64,000 bases of DNA from Pseudomonas putida (GTDB taxonomy: Bacteria > Pseudomonadota > Gammaproteobacteria > Pseudomonadales > Pseudomonadaceae), in contig NZ_JANHLK010000017.1 of the NCBI RefSeq assembly GCF_028682635.1, positions 1-64,000 of the forward strand. Reading direction: 5' to 3'. Under the pieces are notes generated by a model. It searched no databases, was not told where the DNA came from, and saw only the letters and a list, made by a program, of their open reading frames with translations. Below are positions 25,958 through 33,945 of the stretch, one piece after another (position 1 is the stretch's first letter; every line of letters begins with the position of its first letter). Position numbers and translations under genes: made by a program.

Positions 25958-27277
25958 ATGAAAGTGAATAACCCTGCGCTCCCGTGTTTTTCTGCTTGGC
26001 AAGCGTTTGCATCCTGGGTCAGGTTAACCGGTGCCTTGGCCCTGATTGGCGCATCAACAACTGCAGGCGCCAATGGCATTGCCCTGAACGAGCAAAGCGC
26101 AAGCAGTGCGGGAACCGCTTATGCGGGAAGGTCGTCTTCGGCGCTGGATGCCAGCACCATCTTTGGCAACCCCGCAGGCTTGACCAGGTTAAAGCGCAGT
26201 GAGATTTCCGGCGGCGCCGCCGTCGTCTCGGTGAGCGACGACATCAGCGATGCGCAGAGCAGTGCCACGGGTACGAACAAGGGGGACTCGGTACCCTTGG
26301 GCGTTGTCCCTTTCGCCTACATGTCGACGCCGCTTGATGATCGTCTTTCGATAGGGCTGGGCCTCTATGCGCCGAGTGGTTTGATCAACGATTACGAGGG
26401 CTCTTTTCAAGGTCGCTACCATGGCTCCTATAGCACGACCAGGGAAATAACCCTGCAGCCCACCATTGCCTATCGGGTCAATGATTACCTGTCCATTGGT
26501 GGCGGACCAACGATCAACCGCTTCAATGCAAAGCTGCAGAATTATTTGGCTACCGGCGCCCTTAACAACGGCCAGGACACACTGGTGACCATCAAGGGCG
26601 ATGACACGGCGCTTGGCTACAACGTCGGCATCCTGATCGACTTTACCGAGGCAACGAGTTGGGGGATCAACTATCACTCGAAGGTGGACTACACACTTGA
26701 AGGGCATACCGAGGTGTCTGGCTCCCCAAGCGCCATTCCGTTGGACGGAAAGTATGACAACAAGATAGACCTCACGATGCCCGAATCGGTGGATACGTCC
26801 ATCACCCATCATTTCAATAGTCGCTGGACGGGATACCTGGGGGCTACCTGGAAACGCTGGAGCCGGATCCAGCAGGTCGAGGCCGTCAACAGTGGACTTT
26901 CGCCCCTGGGCGAGGCGGCTGGCCTGGGACGTGTAACCGAAGAAATGAACTGGCGCGACACCTGGTCCACCGCGGTTGGCGCAGCCTTTCAACTGAACCC
27001 GCAATGGCTGCTGCGGGCAGGCTATGCCTATGATCCGTCACCCATCAGGAATGCCGATCGCAGCGTGCGCATACCGGTTGGCAATCGCCAGGCCGTGACC
27101 CTGGGTGGTGCTTATTCGCCGAATGCCGACCTGACAATAGACTTTGCCTACGGTTATCTCTGGGATTCCAAAGTCTCGGTGAAACAGTCGAACAACACAG
27201 GTCTTCAGCCGCAATACAGCGCCAACTATGAAAACAGTGCGAATGGTCTTTCTGTGCAGGCGACCTGGCGGTACTGA
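25958..27277 (+). CDS. FadL/OmpP1-family outer-membrane channel
   Basis: The 439-residue protein has a signal peptide ending near ASTTAGA and the FadL start NGIALNEQSASSAGTAYAG, with the conserved NPAGLTRLKRSE plug segment; the C terminus ends in aromatic-Arg-Tyr (QATWRY) as in beta-barrels. FadL-type channels (FadL, TodX, XylN) import hydrophobic molecules such as long-chain fatty acids and monoaromatics. Its position after ring-hydroxylation and ring-cleavage genes suggests import of a poorly soluble phenol or aryl-alkanoate. An AAGAGGTGG ribosome site precedes 25958. Confidence 0.87.
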   Translation: MKVNNPALPCFSAWQAFASWVRLTGALALIGASTTAGANGIALNEQSASSAGTAYAGRSSSALDASTIFGNPAGLTRLKRSEISGGAAVVSVSDDISDAQSSATGTNKGDSVPLGVVPFAYMSTPLDDRLSIGLGLYAPSGLINDYEGSFQGRYHGSYSTTREITLQPTIAYRVNDYLSIGGGPTINRFNAKLQNYLATGALNNGQDTLVTIKGDDTALGYNVGILIDFTEATSWGINYHSKVDYTLEGHTEVSGSPSAIPLDGKYDNKIDLTMPESVDTSITHHFNSRWTGYLGATWKRWSRIQQVEAVNSGLSPLGEAAGLGRVTEEMNWRDTWSTAVGAAFQLNPQWLLRAGYAYDPSPIRNADRSVRIPVGNRQAVTLGGAYSPNADLTIDFAYGYLWDSKVSVKQSNNTGLQPQYSANYENSANGLSVQATWRY

Positions 27278-27299
27278 TCGGTGAGAAGAAGGCTTGAGG

Positions 27300-27324
27300 T
27301 TGAGCGACCCGCCTGGCCGCTCAA
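27300..27324. terminator. stem-loop between convergent genes
   Basis: TTGAGCG (27300-27306) pairs with CGCTCAA (27318-27324) around an 11-base loop between the convergent FadL and outer-membrane protein genes. There is no T-run, so its strength as a terminator is doubtful. Confidence 0.45.
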
Positions 27325-27336
27325 TTCAGGAGGGGT

Positions 27337-27837
27337 TTAGAAGAGAATGTAAGCGGATGCCGTTGTTTGATTCAGGTCCATGTTACCGACCTGCAGTACT
27401 TCATATTCAGCGCGGACACCGATGTTGCGAAATACATCGAGTTCAACGCCGGCACCGTAGGTCAGGTCCACGCCCGTATCGTCATCGGCGGCATTGCCGT
27501 CGGCATCCCAGGCATGGGCACCGACAATGCCGAATACTCGCACTCGGTCTCCTAACGGAAAGCCGAGATGGGCACTGGCCTGGACAGACTTACCGTCGAA
27601 ATCCAGATTGCTGTCTTCGAATTGGCCGAGATCAACGAAGGCGCCTTCGAAGGCCAGATAGTTGTTGAGGCGATAACCTGCAAAAACCTTATAACTGGTG
27701 TCTTCATCGTTCAAATGGACTTTGTCGGTTTCAATGCTGCTGACGCCGGCGCCAAGATATAAACCTTTGTCATCAGCGAGCGCCTGAAAAGACAGTAACG
27801 AAAGCAGTGAAACGAAGCCAAGGTTTCGAAATAGCAT
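27337..27837 (-). CDS. small outer-membrane beta-barrel protein
   Basis: The 166-residue protein has a signal peptide cleaved after ALA (FQALADDKG) and a mature domain of about 145 residues with alternating strands (GLYLGAGVSS, YKVFAGYRLNNYLAFEGAFVDLG, QASAHLGFPLG, VRVFGIVGAHAW), ending in Phe. This matches the eight-strand OmpA/OmpX-like barrel class. A paralogue, shortened and diverged, lies at 29092-29463. The role is unknown. Confidence 0.8.
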   Translation of the reverse strand: MLFRNLGFVSLLSLLSFQALADDKGLYLGAGVSSIETDKVHLNDEDTSYKVFAGYRLNNYLAFEGAFVDLGQFEDSNLDFDGKSVQASAHLGFPLGDRVRVFGIVGAHAWDADGNAADDDTGVDLTYGAGVELDVFRNIGVRAEYEVLQVGNMDLNQTTASAYILF

Positions 27838-27938
27838 GTGAGGCAGGGTCCTTCTACGGGTTGTCGATGGGTGTTGGCCGAGAATTTGAATGAACGTGAA
27901 GAATGATTGAAGTCATTGATTGATATTTATGAATGGCT

Positions 27939-28052
27939 TCAAAGGGTTTGATAGGTGTTAACCAGCCAGGCTAAGGCAACGCCCGATAAATAGGCGGCCA
28001 GGCAAAAGATGACTTTCTGTTTGAGTGGTAGCGAATTCAGTCGATAGCGCAT
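27939..28052 (-). CDS. putative 37-residue membrane peptide
   Basis: A 38-codon reading frame starts at 28052 with an AAGGGG ribosome site seven to eight bases upstream. The product has a basic start (MRYRLNSLPLKQK) and one hydrophobic segment (VIFCLAAYLSGVALAWLV), so it would be a single-pass membrane peptide. It fills most of the 271-base gap between the outer-membrane protein and AraC genes. No homologue is recognised; it could be a chance frame. Confidence 0.45.
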   Translation of the reverse strand: MRYRLNSLPLKQKVIFCLAAYLSGVALAWLVNTYQTL

Positions 28053-28108
28053 GCTTATCCCCTTGGGTAGAAACAAGCATGCTGACCATTCAGGCTGTGG
28101 GATGAAAA

Positions 28109-29095
28109 TTATTGATTGTTATTTTTGGCGGCCGTGGCCAGTTTTGCAGAATTACGCCTGGCCGTTTCCGAGGGGGTTTCTCCATAAGCATCCTGATACG
28201 CTTTGGAAAACCGGCCCAGATGGTGAAAATTCCAATACATGGCGGTTTCAGTGACCGTCGGCCAAGTGTTGCGGATCAAGTCCCGACGGGCACGAGCGAG
28301 TCTCAGGTTCTTGATGTAAGCGATCGGCGAAATCCCGAACGTTTCGACGAAGCCATGGTGCAAGCTGCGAGTTGTGGTTTGAAGTTGTTTGACCAACGCC
28401 TTCATGCTGAGGGATTTTTTGGTGTTTTCATGAATGTATTGCATGGCCTCTATTGCGATCTTTCTTCTTCGCGGGGGAGTAAGCGTGGATCGGCCAACAG
28501 GTATCAGGGCCCGTAGCAGAGAAATCAGCAACGCACTTTCAGCCGCTGAAGTTTCAGCGCAGCTGAGCGGTTGCAAACGAGGCGGGGTGGCGTCCATGGA
28601 GTAGGCGTTGATCGCCTGAATGGCGGATTGCACCAACTGGTAATGTGCAACCTGAAAGCGCTGCTCCTTTCTATCCCGCAGCATATCGATGGAAGAATGG
28701 TTTCCAAGGCAATGTACGTAATGTTCGAGAGTCGTGGTCAGGGTGAAAAGCGTTTCATTCGGCTCGCAGGTGTAGTGCACGGGCTCACCGCTATACAACA
28801 CGATGATTTCGTTAGGCCACAAATGATGATTATTGACCGTGGGTCGACCCATCAAAGCCTGTGAAATGGCAAGGGTTACAAAGCCCTGAGGGACACAACC
28901 CATCAAGGTGACGGTTGAGTCAAACTCCAGACGACTGCATTGCAGCCTGGAACCCTGAAAGAGCTTGTGCTGCCTGATGTTTGCTTCGTGTTCCAACGGT
29001 GCGAGGCTCAGCTGCCAACGGCCAACTGTTCTATCGGTTTGGTCCGCAGGCGTGGCCGTTACGTGAAAGACTTCATCAGGGATCATGATGCTCAT
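28109..29095 (-). CDS. AraC-family transcriptional regulator
   Basis: The 328-residue protein has an N-terminal sensory region of about 210 residues and a C-terminal double HTH (AIEAMQYIHENTKKSLSMKALVKQL, TTRSLHHGFVETFGISPIAYIKNLRLARARRDL, interrupted by usual loops). It resembles the EutR/AraC group with a YWNFHHLGRFSKAYQDAYGETPSET ending. Its start overlaps the stop of the preceding degenerate outer-membrane protein gene (ATGA), so the two are coupled. It may control the nearby small barrel proteins. Confidence 0.87.
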   Translation of the reverse strand: MSIMIPDEVFHVTATPADQTDRTVGRWQLSLAPLEHEANIRQHKLFQGSRLQCSRLEFDSTVTLMGCVPQGFVTLAISQALMGRPTVNNHHLWPNEIIVLYSGEPVHYTCEPNETLFTLTTTLEHYVHCLGNHSSIDMLRDRKEQRFQVAHYQLVQSAIQAINAYSMDATPPRLQPLSCAETSAAESALLISLLRALIPVGRSTLTPPRRRKIAIEAMQYIHENTKKSLSMKALVKQLQTTTRSLHHGFVETFGISPIAYIKNLRLARARRDLIRNTWPTVTETAMYWNFHHLGRFSKAYQDAYGETPSETARRNSAKLATAAKNNNQ

Positions 29096-29463
29096 GGAAT
29101 AGATTGCTCTTCAGCTAATTGGACAGTGCCCGGGTTTTTCTCAGGCATCGACAATGCCGCAGTAAAGACGTACGCGTCGCTCGAGGATAACTCCACCAGG
29201 CCTTGAAGTTTATCGGGTGCCAGGTTCGATCCAAAGATCGCGGTTTTCTGGCTGGCCGGGCCGATGGCTGCCGCATCAAAAGCAAAAAAATCCTCAGCAC
29301 GATAGGCTGTGACAATCCTGTAATCGGACTTTTCATCGCTCAGCTTGTTCTTGTTGCTTTCAATACGCGTCAGGTCGGCGCCATAGAGTTCCTTGTCATC
29401 AGCCAAGGCCTTGAGAGACAGCAATACACCAAAGGATACGGTAGCGAGGTTTTTTAGCAGCAT
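29092..29463 (-). CDS. degenerate paralogue of the small outer-membrane protein
   Basis: The 123-residue product has the same plan as the protein at 27337-27837: signal peptide (MLLKNLATVSFGVLLSLKALA versus MLFRNLGFVSLLSLLSFQALA, both then DDK), the related ESNKNKLSDEKSDYRIVTAYRAEDFFAFD segment, and then loss of similarity. It lacks the last third of the barrel and ends in a polar tail without a terminal aromatic, so it may not insert in the outer membrane. Its stop is shared with the AraC start. It could be a decayed gene kept as a leader, or a periplasmic protein. Confidence 0.65.
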   Translation of the reverse strand: MLLKNLATVSFGVLLSLKALADDKELYGADLTRIESNKNKLSDEKSDYRIVTAYRAEDFFAFDAAAIGPASQKTAIFGSNLAPDKLQGLVELSSSDAYVFTAALSMPEKNPGTVQLAEEQSIP

Positions 29464-29546
29464 TGACGTGCGTTCCTTGTTGATGATGTTTTCAGGCAGT
29501 GCCTGCGGATAGTCCTGCTCCCACGGTGCTGGTTGAAGTCAAAAAC

Positions 29547-29819
29547 TCATATTTTGCTCAAACTGGAGTCAGCGACAGGTCGTGACTCTGATTGTTGATT
29601 TTGTGGCGGGGCAGGCAAGGCGTTGTCAAAAGCGTCTTCATCGTCATGGGCTTGCTTTTCAGAGTAGATTTTCAAGTGCTTGAGCTTGATTGTTTCGTTG
29701 GGGCTCATTTCCAATTCGTAGAGTTCGATTTCCGTACTGCCGACTGAATATTCATTGTGTGCCGCGCAAGGAAACGATAGTGCAGCCAGCGCTAGAGCTG
29801 CCAGGATCCTGGTTATCAT
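29547..29819 (-). CDS. small predicted exported protein
   Basis: The 90-residue product starts MITRILAALALAALSFPCAAHNEY, a clear signal peptide, followed by a mature part of about 70 polar, acidic residues (EIELYELEMSPNETIKLKHLKIY, then DDEDAFDNALPAPP) with no cysteine or membrane segment. I do not recognise it. It lies between two envelope-related units on the same strand, with gaps of 83 and 153 bases. Confidence 0.6.
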   Translation of the reverse strand: MITRILAALALAALSFPCAAHNEYSVGSTEIELYELEMSPNETIKLKHLKIYSEKQAHDDEDAFDNALPAPPQNQQSESRPVADSSLSKI

Positions 29820-29972
29820 TGATTTGACGACTCGCGGAAAATGTATGTTTTCAACGCTGATGTCAGCAGGAACGACTTCGAGCGCTACAAAGGCGGGATG
29901 TTGCGGGGGGAGGGGGTTTGATTCAAATTAGTAATTATTATTTTTGTTCTGATGTGATGGGTTGCAGATGTC

Positions 29973-30455
29973 TCAGTGATTCATGCAGCGCAAGCGGCCA
30001 ATGTCATGTACATAAAAGCATACGGCGTTTTTATTGGAGGTGGGGAGCAACTCATAGTTGAGAACGGCGCCTTCCTGTAGAACGAATTGACGCCTGAAAA
30101 ACAGATCCGGAGTCTTTTCAATGGCGAATAATTCAGTGTCCTGGCTGAGTTTGACGTTGCTGATCTTTATTTGCACATGGTGTTTGCTTTCCCGGACAAT
30201 CTGCGCCGAGATGGTTGCATTACGAATCTTTCCGTTCAGGCTTTCAATCGTGGTTTGTGTCAGTCGGCCATGGCCGATGGTCAGGTACTCTTCGGTATTG
30301 AGTTGATTGGAGTCCTCCAGCCATTGACGAGTCATGGTTTGATAACTGATATTTTCCATGTAATAAGAGGGCGAATAGGTCAGGGAAAAGACACAGGCCG
30401 CGTTGATGATTGCAAGCACGATCCAGTGAACAGTTGAAGAGGTCATTGACTTCAT
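29973..30455 (-). CDS. ToxS-like small membrane-anchored periplasmic protein
   Basis: The 160-residue product starts MKSMTSSTVHWIVLAIINAACVF, a single N-terminal membrane helix, and continues as a periplasmic domain of about 130 residues with two cysteines near the end (NAVCFYVHDIGRLRCMNH). Its start overlaps the stop of the ToxR-like gene by four bases (ATGA, 30452-30455). Size, topology and coupling are as in ToxS/TcpH-type partners that protect a membrane-bound regulator. Sequence similarity to known ToxS was not tested. Confidence 0.6.
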   Translation of the reverse strand: MKSMTSSTVHWIVLAIINAACVFSLTYSPSYYMENISYQTMTRQWLEDSNQLNTEEYLTIGHGRLTQTTIESLNGKIRNATISAQIVRESKHHVQIKISNVKLSQDTELFAIEKTPDLFFRRQFVLQEGAVLNYELLPTSNKNAVCFYVHDIGRLRCMNH

Positions 30456-31267
30456 AGGGTGGCTTCCAAACATTGCCGGATCATCGGGGCAAGGTCTTTT
30501 TGCCCGCTATTCAATTGCAGGTTTGCAGTGCTTAGATCCGGACGAACGCACGAAACAGAGTAGTTTGTTTTAAACAGGTTCAACCAGACTTCGCCTTTCA
30601 AGTTTGGCGGTAGCTGTTGCACTTGGGTCGCCGAGAGATCCCTCAGCGATTCAGCTTCGGCGACACTCTCGCCTAATGCATGGATGACCAGTTCATTTTG
30701 TTTGAGGGTGGAGACTTCTATTTTCGATGTGTCGAAACCTGAGTGGAAACCCGTGTAGGCGCAGACTGCCAAGGTCAGCACATAGCCGATTAAATGGGCT
30801 TTTGTCAGGTAAGTTGATTTCCTGGTCTTTGCTGAAGGCACCGCAAGATCGTCATTCCCGAACGGCGCCGGCTCTTCAACGGCGAGCACAGGCGCAGCTT
30901 CTTCCGAGGGCGTTGGGGGATTTGTGGGGACATCGACTACATAAAGACGGTTGAAGCAATAACCTCTTCGCGGAACCGTCATCAGAATCTCGTGATCACG
31001 GCTGTCATTGAGAATGTTTCTAAGGGAGAAAACCGCCTGGTTCAAACTGCCGGAGGCGACGACGCGGTCATTCCAGGTGTAGTCGATGATCTCTTCACGA
31101 CTTTTAGTCTGCCCGGGCTCCATGAGCAGCAGCTCCAATAGACGCGATTCTGCTCTGCCTATCGTAGTGCTTTGTACTTCCCCATGGGGCGTGGTGAGGG
31201 TAAGCAAGGCGGTGTCTGGATCGAAAAGGGCCATGGCACCATTTTTCAATGTGAAGGCGTAGCGCAT
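30452..31267 (-). CDS. membrane-anchored transcriptional regulator, ToxR/CadC-like
   Basis: The 271-residue protein has a cytoplasmic OmpR-type winged helix (about 1-108; GRAESRLLELLLMEPGQTKSREEI, LNQAVFSLRNIL, VPRRGYCF in order), a proline-rich linker, one membrane helix (about 157-175) and a periplasmic domain of about 95 residues with two cysteines (240 and 267) that could form a disulphide as in ToxR. Such proteins bind promoters while embedded in the membrane, in response to periplasmic signals. It is coupled to the small membrane protein downstream. Candidate targets are the outer-membrane protein genes nearby. Confidence 0.8.
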   Translation of the reverse strand: MRYAFTLKNGAMALFDPDTALLTLTTPHGEVQSTTIGRAESRLLELLLMEPGQTKSREEIIDYTWNDRVVASGSLNQAVFSLRNILNDSRDHEILMTVPRRGYCFNRLYVVDVPTNPPTPSEEAAPVLAVEEPAPFGNDDLAVPSAKTRKSTYLTKAHLIGYVLTLAVCAYTGFHSGFDTSKIEVSTLKQNELVIHALGESVAEAESLRDLSATQVQQLPPNLKGEVWLNLFKTNYSVSCVRPDLSTANLQLNSGQKDLAPMIRQCLEATL

Positions 31268-31700
31268 GGGAGTCCTCCGTTCAGGTGGTTCTGGCTGAGT
31301 ATAGAGACGGTTTCAGAGGCCGATTTGACGCAGTGCATTCTTGTCGAAGGGAACGGCTATGAGCGGGGGCGGTGATGATGCGCGGATCGAATGACCGGCG
31401 CTATCCGAAAACTGCAAGGTGGGCGAGCCTTACTTCGCCCATTCAGATGCAAAGATCGGAAATTCCTGATGGTAGGTTTTTTTTGGCTGTTTCTATACTG
31501 GCCACCCATTCAAAGGTTTAAAAACCACAGCGATAAAAACAACAAAGCTGCAAGTCAACTCTGAATAAGCTATTTGATTGGCTTGTTCGGGTTGTGAGTA
31601 TCTGCATTTTGCATAGTTGAATAATAAGAGCGGTGTTCAAACCGATTCCCACGGCTTGACGCTACAAGATCTTCTATAGCTATTAATCAGAGCCTGACAA
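31268..31700. other. gene-free region of 433 bases, divergent control region
   Basis: This AT-rich interval separates the ToxR-like gene from the APC permease. I see no gene. It holds one stem-loop (GGGCGA at 31424 pairing with TCGCCC about eight bases on), several A/T-rich tracts fit for promoters, and no clear operator. It probably contains the promoters of both flanking units. Confidence 0.5.
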
Positions 31701-33119
31701 ATGAACTTCTATGAAATCATCGGTTATGACCGTGACGGAACTGTTCGTGAACTTGATACAGCGCTGAACAAGGGGACGCTCACCACCAGGGATGTAACGT
31801 TTTCCGCACTTGGTTTTAATGCTCCGGGCTGGATTGCCGCCTCTTCGATGTCGATTCTTTACTCGATATCGGGCCACCATGCGCCGCTGGCCATATTGAT
31901 TGCGTACTTCTTCCCCATGCTGGTCATGGCGTTCTGCATGATCTCCCTCACTCGCCAGGCCCCCTCGGCAGGCGGCGTCTTTACCTTCACCTCGCGTTTC
32001 CTGCATACCAGCGTCGGGACCATTCTCGGCTGGGCCTACTCCGTTGCCTGTACGGCAGTAATGGCCATGTGCGCAATCATCGGCACCGAATATATCCAGG
32101 CGCTGTTCCCGGCCCTGGCGGGTGCGCTCAACGCCAAACTGATTGGCACGGGCATGGTCCTGGTCTTCCTGGCCATTTCCTGCAAGGGCGTCAATGCCAC
32201 CGCGAAAATTGCCAGCATTTTCCTGATTTTCGAGATCGGTGTCGTTGCCGGGCTCGGGTTGATGGGCATCATCGACCCTCAGGTACCGGATCTGTCGGTG
32301 CTGTCCATGTACACGCCAGAAGGGGCGGACGGTTGGTCAGCCATCGGGCCAGGGGTGCTGTTCGGTGTATGGATGCTCGCCAACTTCGATTCGGCGATCA
32401 ACTACATCGAGGAGTCGCGGATTCCGGTTCGTACCGTGCAACGCTCCATGCTGCTCGTGCTGACGTCCGCCTTCGTCATCTACACCCTCGCGGCCATCGG
32501 CTGGCAGTACGCCGTGCCCGTGGAGACACTGGCGGCCATCATCGAGGACGGCAACGGTGGGCCAATCGCCGCGGTGGCAAACGTCTACTTGCCACCGGCC
32601 ATGGCGTGGATTGCCTTGTTCGTGGTGATTACGTCGGCCTGTGCCGGCATGCAGATCTCTTCGAGTGCAGCGGCGCGCACGCTTTATCGCATGAGTGAAG
32701 AAGGGCATCTGCCGTTGGCGCTCAGTGCCGTCAACAAGACCAAGTCGCCCTGGCTCGCCAGCGTGATCGTCGCGGCCGACGCCATTGCACTGCTGTGGTG
32801 GAAGCCGCTGGACAAGATCGTCTGGTACTACGACGTGGTGACTATCACGCTGGTGATGTCCTACATGGCCGCCATTGCTGCCTTCATTGTCATGACGTTC
32901 CGCCGTCAGCGTTTGGCAATCGCGTTCGCACTGTCGATCCCTGCAACTCTCGCCATTCTCGTCCTGGGATACATCGGTTACACCGCCGGCGCCAATCCGG
33001 TCTCGCCAGAGGATCAATACACGGCCTGGTACCTGGGCGCGCTGACGATACTGTCTGGCGCACTGATCCTGGTCTGGCAATCGCGTGTCTCCAGGAAACC
33101 CGTACTTTCCAAAGCCTGA
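31701..33119 (+). CDS. APC-superfamily permease
   Basis: The 472-residue protein has about 12 membrane helices and the APC pattern (GFNAPGWIAASSMSILYSISG, then TRQAPSAGGVFTFTSRFL, EIGVVAGLGLMGII). Such permeases import amino acids, amines or related solutes. It is the first gene of a plus-strand unit with an SDR, an epimerase and a deacetylase-type hydrolase, so it should import their substrate. The usual first helix is preceded by about 35 cytoplasmic residues. Confidence 0.86.
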   Translation: MNFYEIIGYDRDGTVRELDTALNKGTLTTRDVTFSALGFNAPGWIAASSMSILYSISGHHAPLAILIAYFFPMLVMAFCMISLTRQAPSAGGVFTFTSRFLHTSVGTILGWAYSVACTAVMAMCAIIGTEYIQALFPALAGALNAKLIGTGMVLVFLAISCKGVNATAKIASIFLIFEIGVVAGLGLMGIIDPQVPDLSVLSMYTPEGADGWSAIGPGVLFGVWMLANFDSAINYIEESRIPVRTVQRSMLLVLTSAFVIYTLAAIGWQYAVPVETLAAIIEDGNGGPIAAVANVYLPPAMAWIALFVVITSACAGMQISSSAAARTLYRMSEEGHLPLALSAVNKTKSPWLASVIVAADAIALLWWKPLDKIVWYYDVVTITLVMSYMAAIAAFIVMTFRRQRLAIAFALSIPATLAILVLGYIGYTAGANPVSPEDQYTAWYLGALTILSGALILVWQSRVSRKPVLSKA

Positions 33120-33160
33120 TTTGCACGCACGGCTTTCATCTAAAAATCATGGGAGAACTT

Positions 33161-33895
33161 ATGAAACGTGTAGTCGTTATCACGGGCGCTGCAAGGGGTA
33201 TTGGGCTGGCCATCGCCAGGCGTTTTGCGGCAAGTGGTGATCATCTGGTGCTCAACTACTTCGACACCAGGGATCAACTGGACGAGGTCATCCGCACAGC
33301 CGAAGCCAACGGTGGCGACGGGATCACCGTCCAGGCCGATATCAGTCATCCCGAAGCCGCGGCCGGGATCATTCGCGAAGCCGAGGGTCGCTACGGGCGG
33401 GTCGATATCCTGGTCAACAATGCCGGCAGACTGGTTTCAGCGACCGTCGAGCAAACGACCTGGGCGCAGTGGGAGCAGATGATCAGTACCAACCTCGGCG
33501 GGACCTGGGCCTGCATGCAGGCGGTGTTGCCGGGCATGCTCGCACGCGGTCAGGGGCGGATCATCAACATCAGCTCCGAGCTGGGGCTGATCGGCTTCCC
33601 GACCTATGCCGCGTACTGCGCTTCCAAGGGCGGGGTGATCGCGCTGACCAAGGCGGTCGCCAAGGAAGTGGCCCCCAAAGGTGTACTGGTCAACTCGGTG
33701 GCGCCGGGGCCGATCGAGACCGACATGCTGATCAACGACACCCTCGAATTCAACGATGAAACCCGTGCGAGCCTGCCGTTGAGGCGCTTCGGCAAGCCGG
33801 ATGAAATCGCCGCCATGGTCGAAGCCCTGGCCGGGCCCGCCGGTGATTACATGGTTGGACAGATCATCAGCCCCAATGGCGGCGCTGCGATCTAG
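33161..33895 (+). CDS. short-chain dehydrogenase/reductase (FabG-like SDR)
   Basis: The 244-residue classical SDR has the cofactor motif TGAARGIG (about 8-15), NNAG, catalytic Ser in INISSELG, YxxxK in YAAYCASKG and the PG motif (NSVAPGPIETDM). A GGGAG site five bases before the ATG at 33161 sets the start. It probably interconverts an alcohol and a ketone with NAD(P)H. It is 41 bases after the permease and 50 before the epimerase, so the unit is one operon. Confidence 0.9.
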   Translation: MKRVVVITGAARGIGLAIARRFAASGDHLVLNYFDTRDQLDEVIRTAEANGGDGITVQADISHPEAAAGIIREAEGRYGRVDILVNNAGRLVSATVEQTTWAQWEQMISTNLGGTWACMQAVLPGMLARGQGRIINISSELGLIGFPTYAAYCASKGGVIALTKAVAKEVAPKGVLVNSVAPGPIETDMLINDTLEFNDETRASLPLRRFGKPDEIAAMVEALAGPAGDYMVGQIISPNGGAAI

Positions 33896-33945
33896 CTGGG
33901 TGTCTTGAAGTTTGACTTCACCGCTAATAACAAGAAGGAAACATC

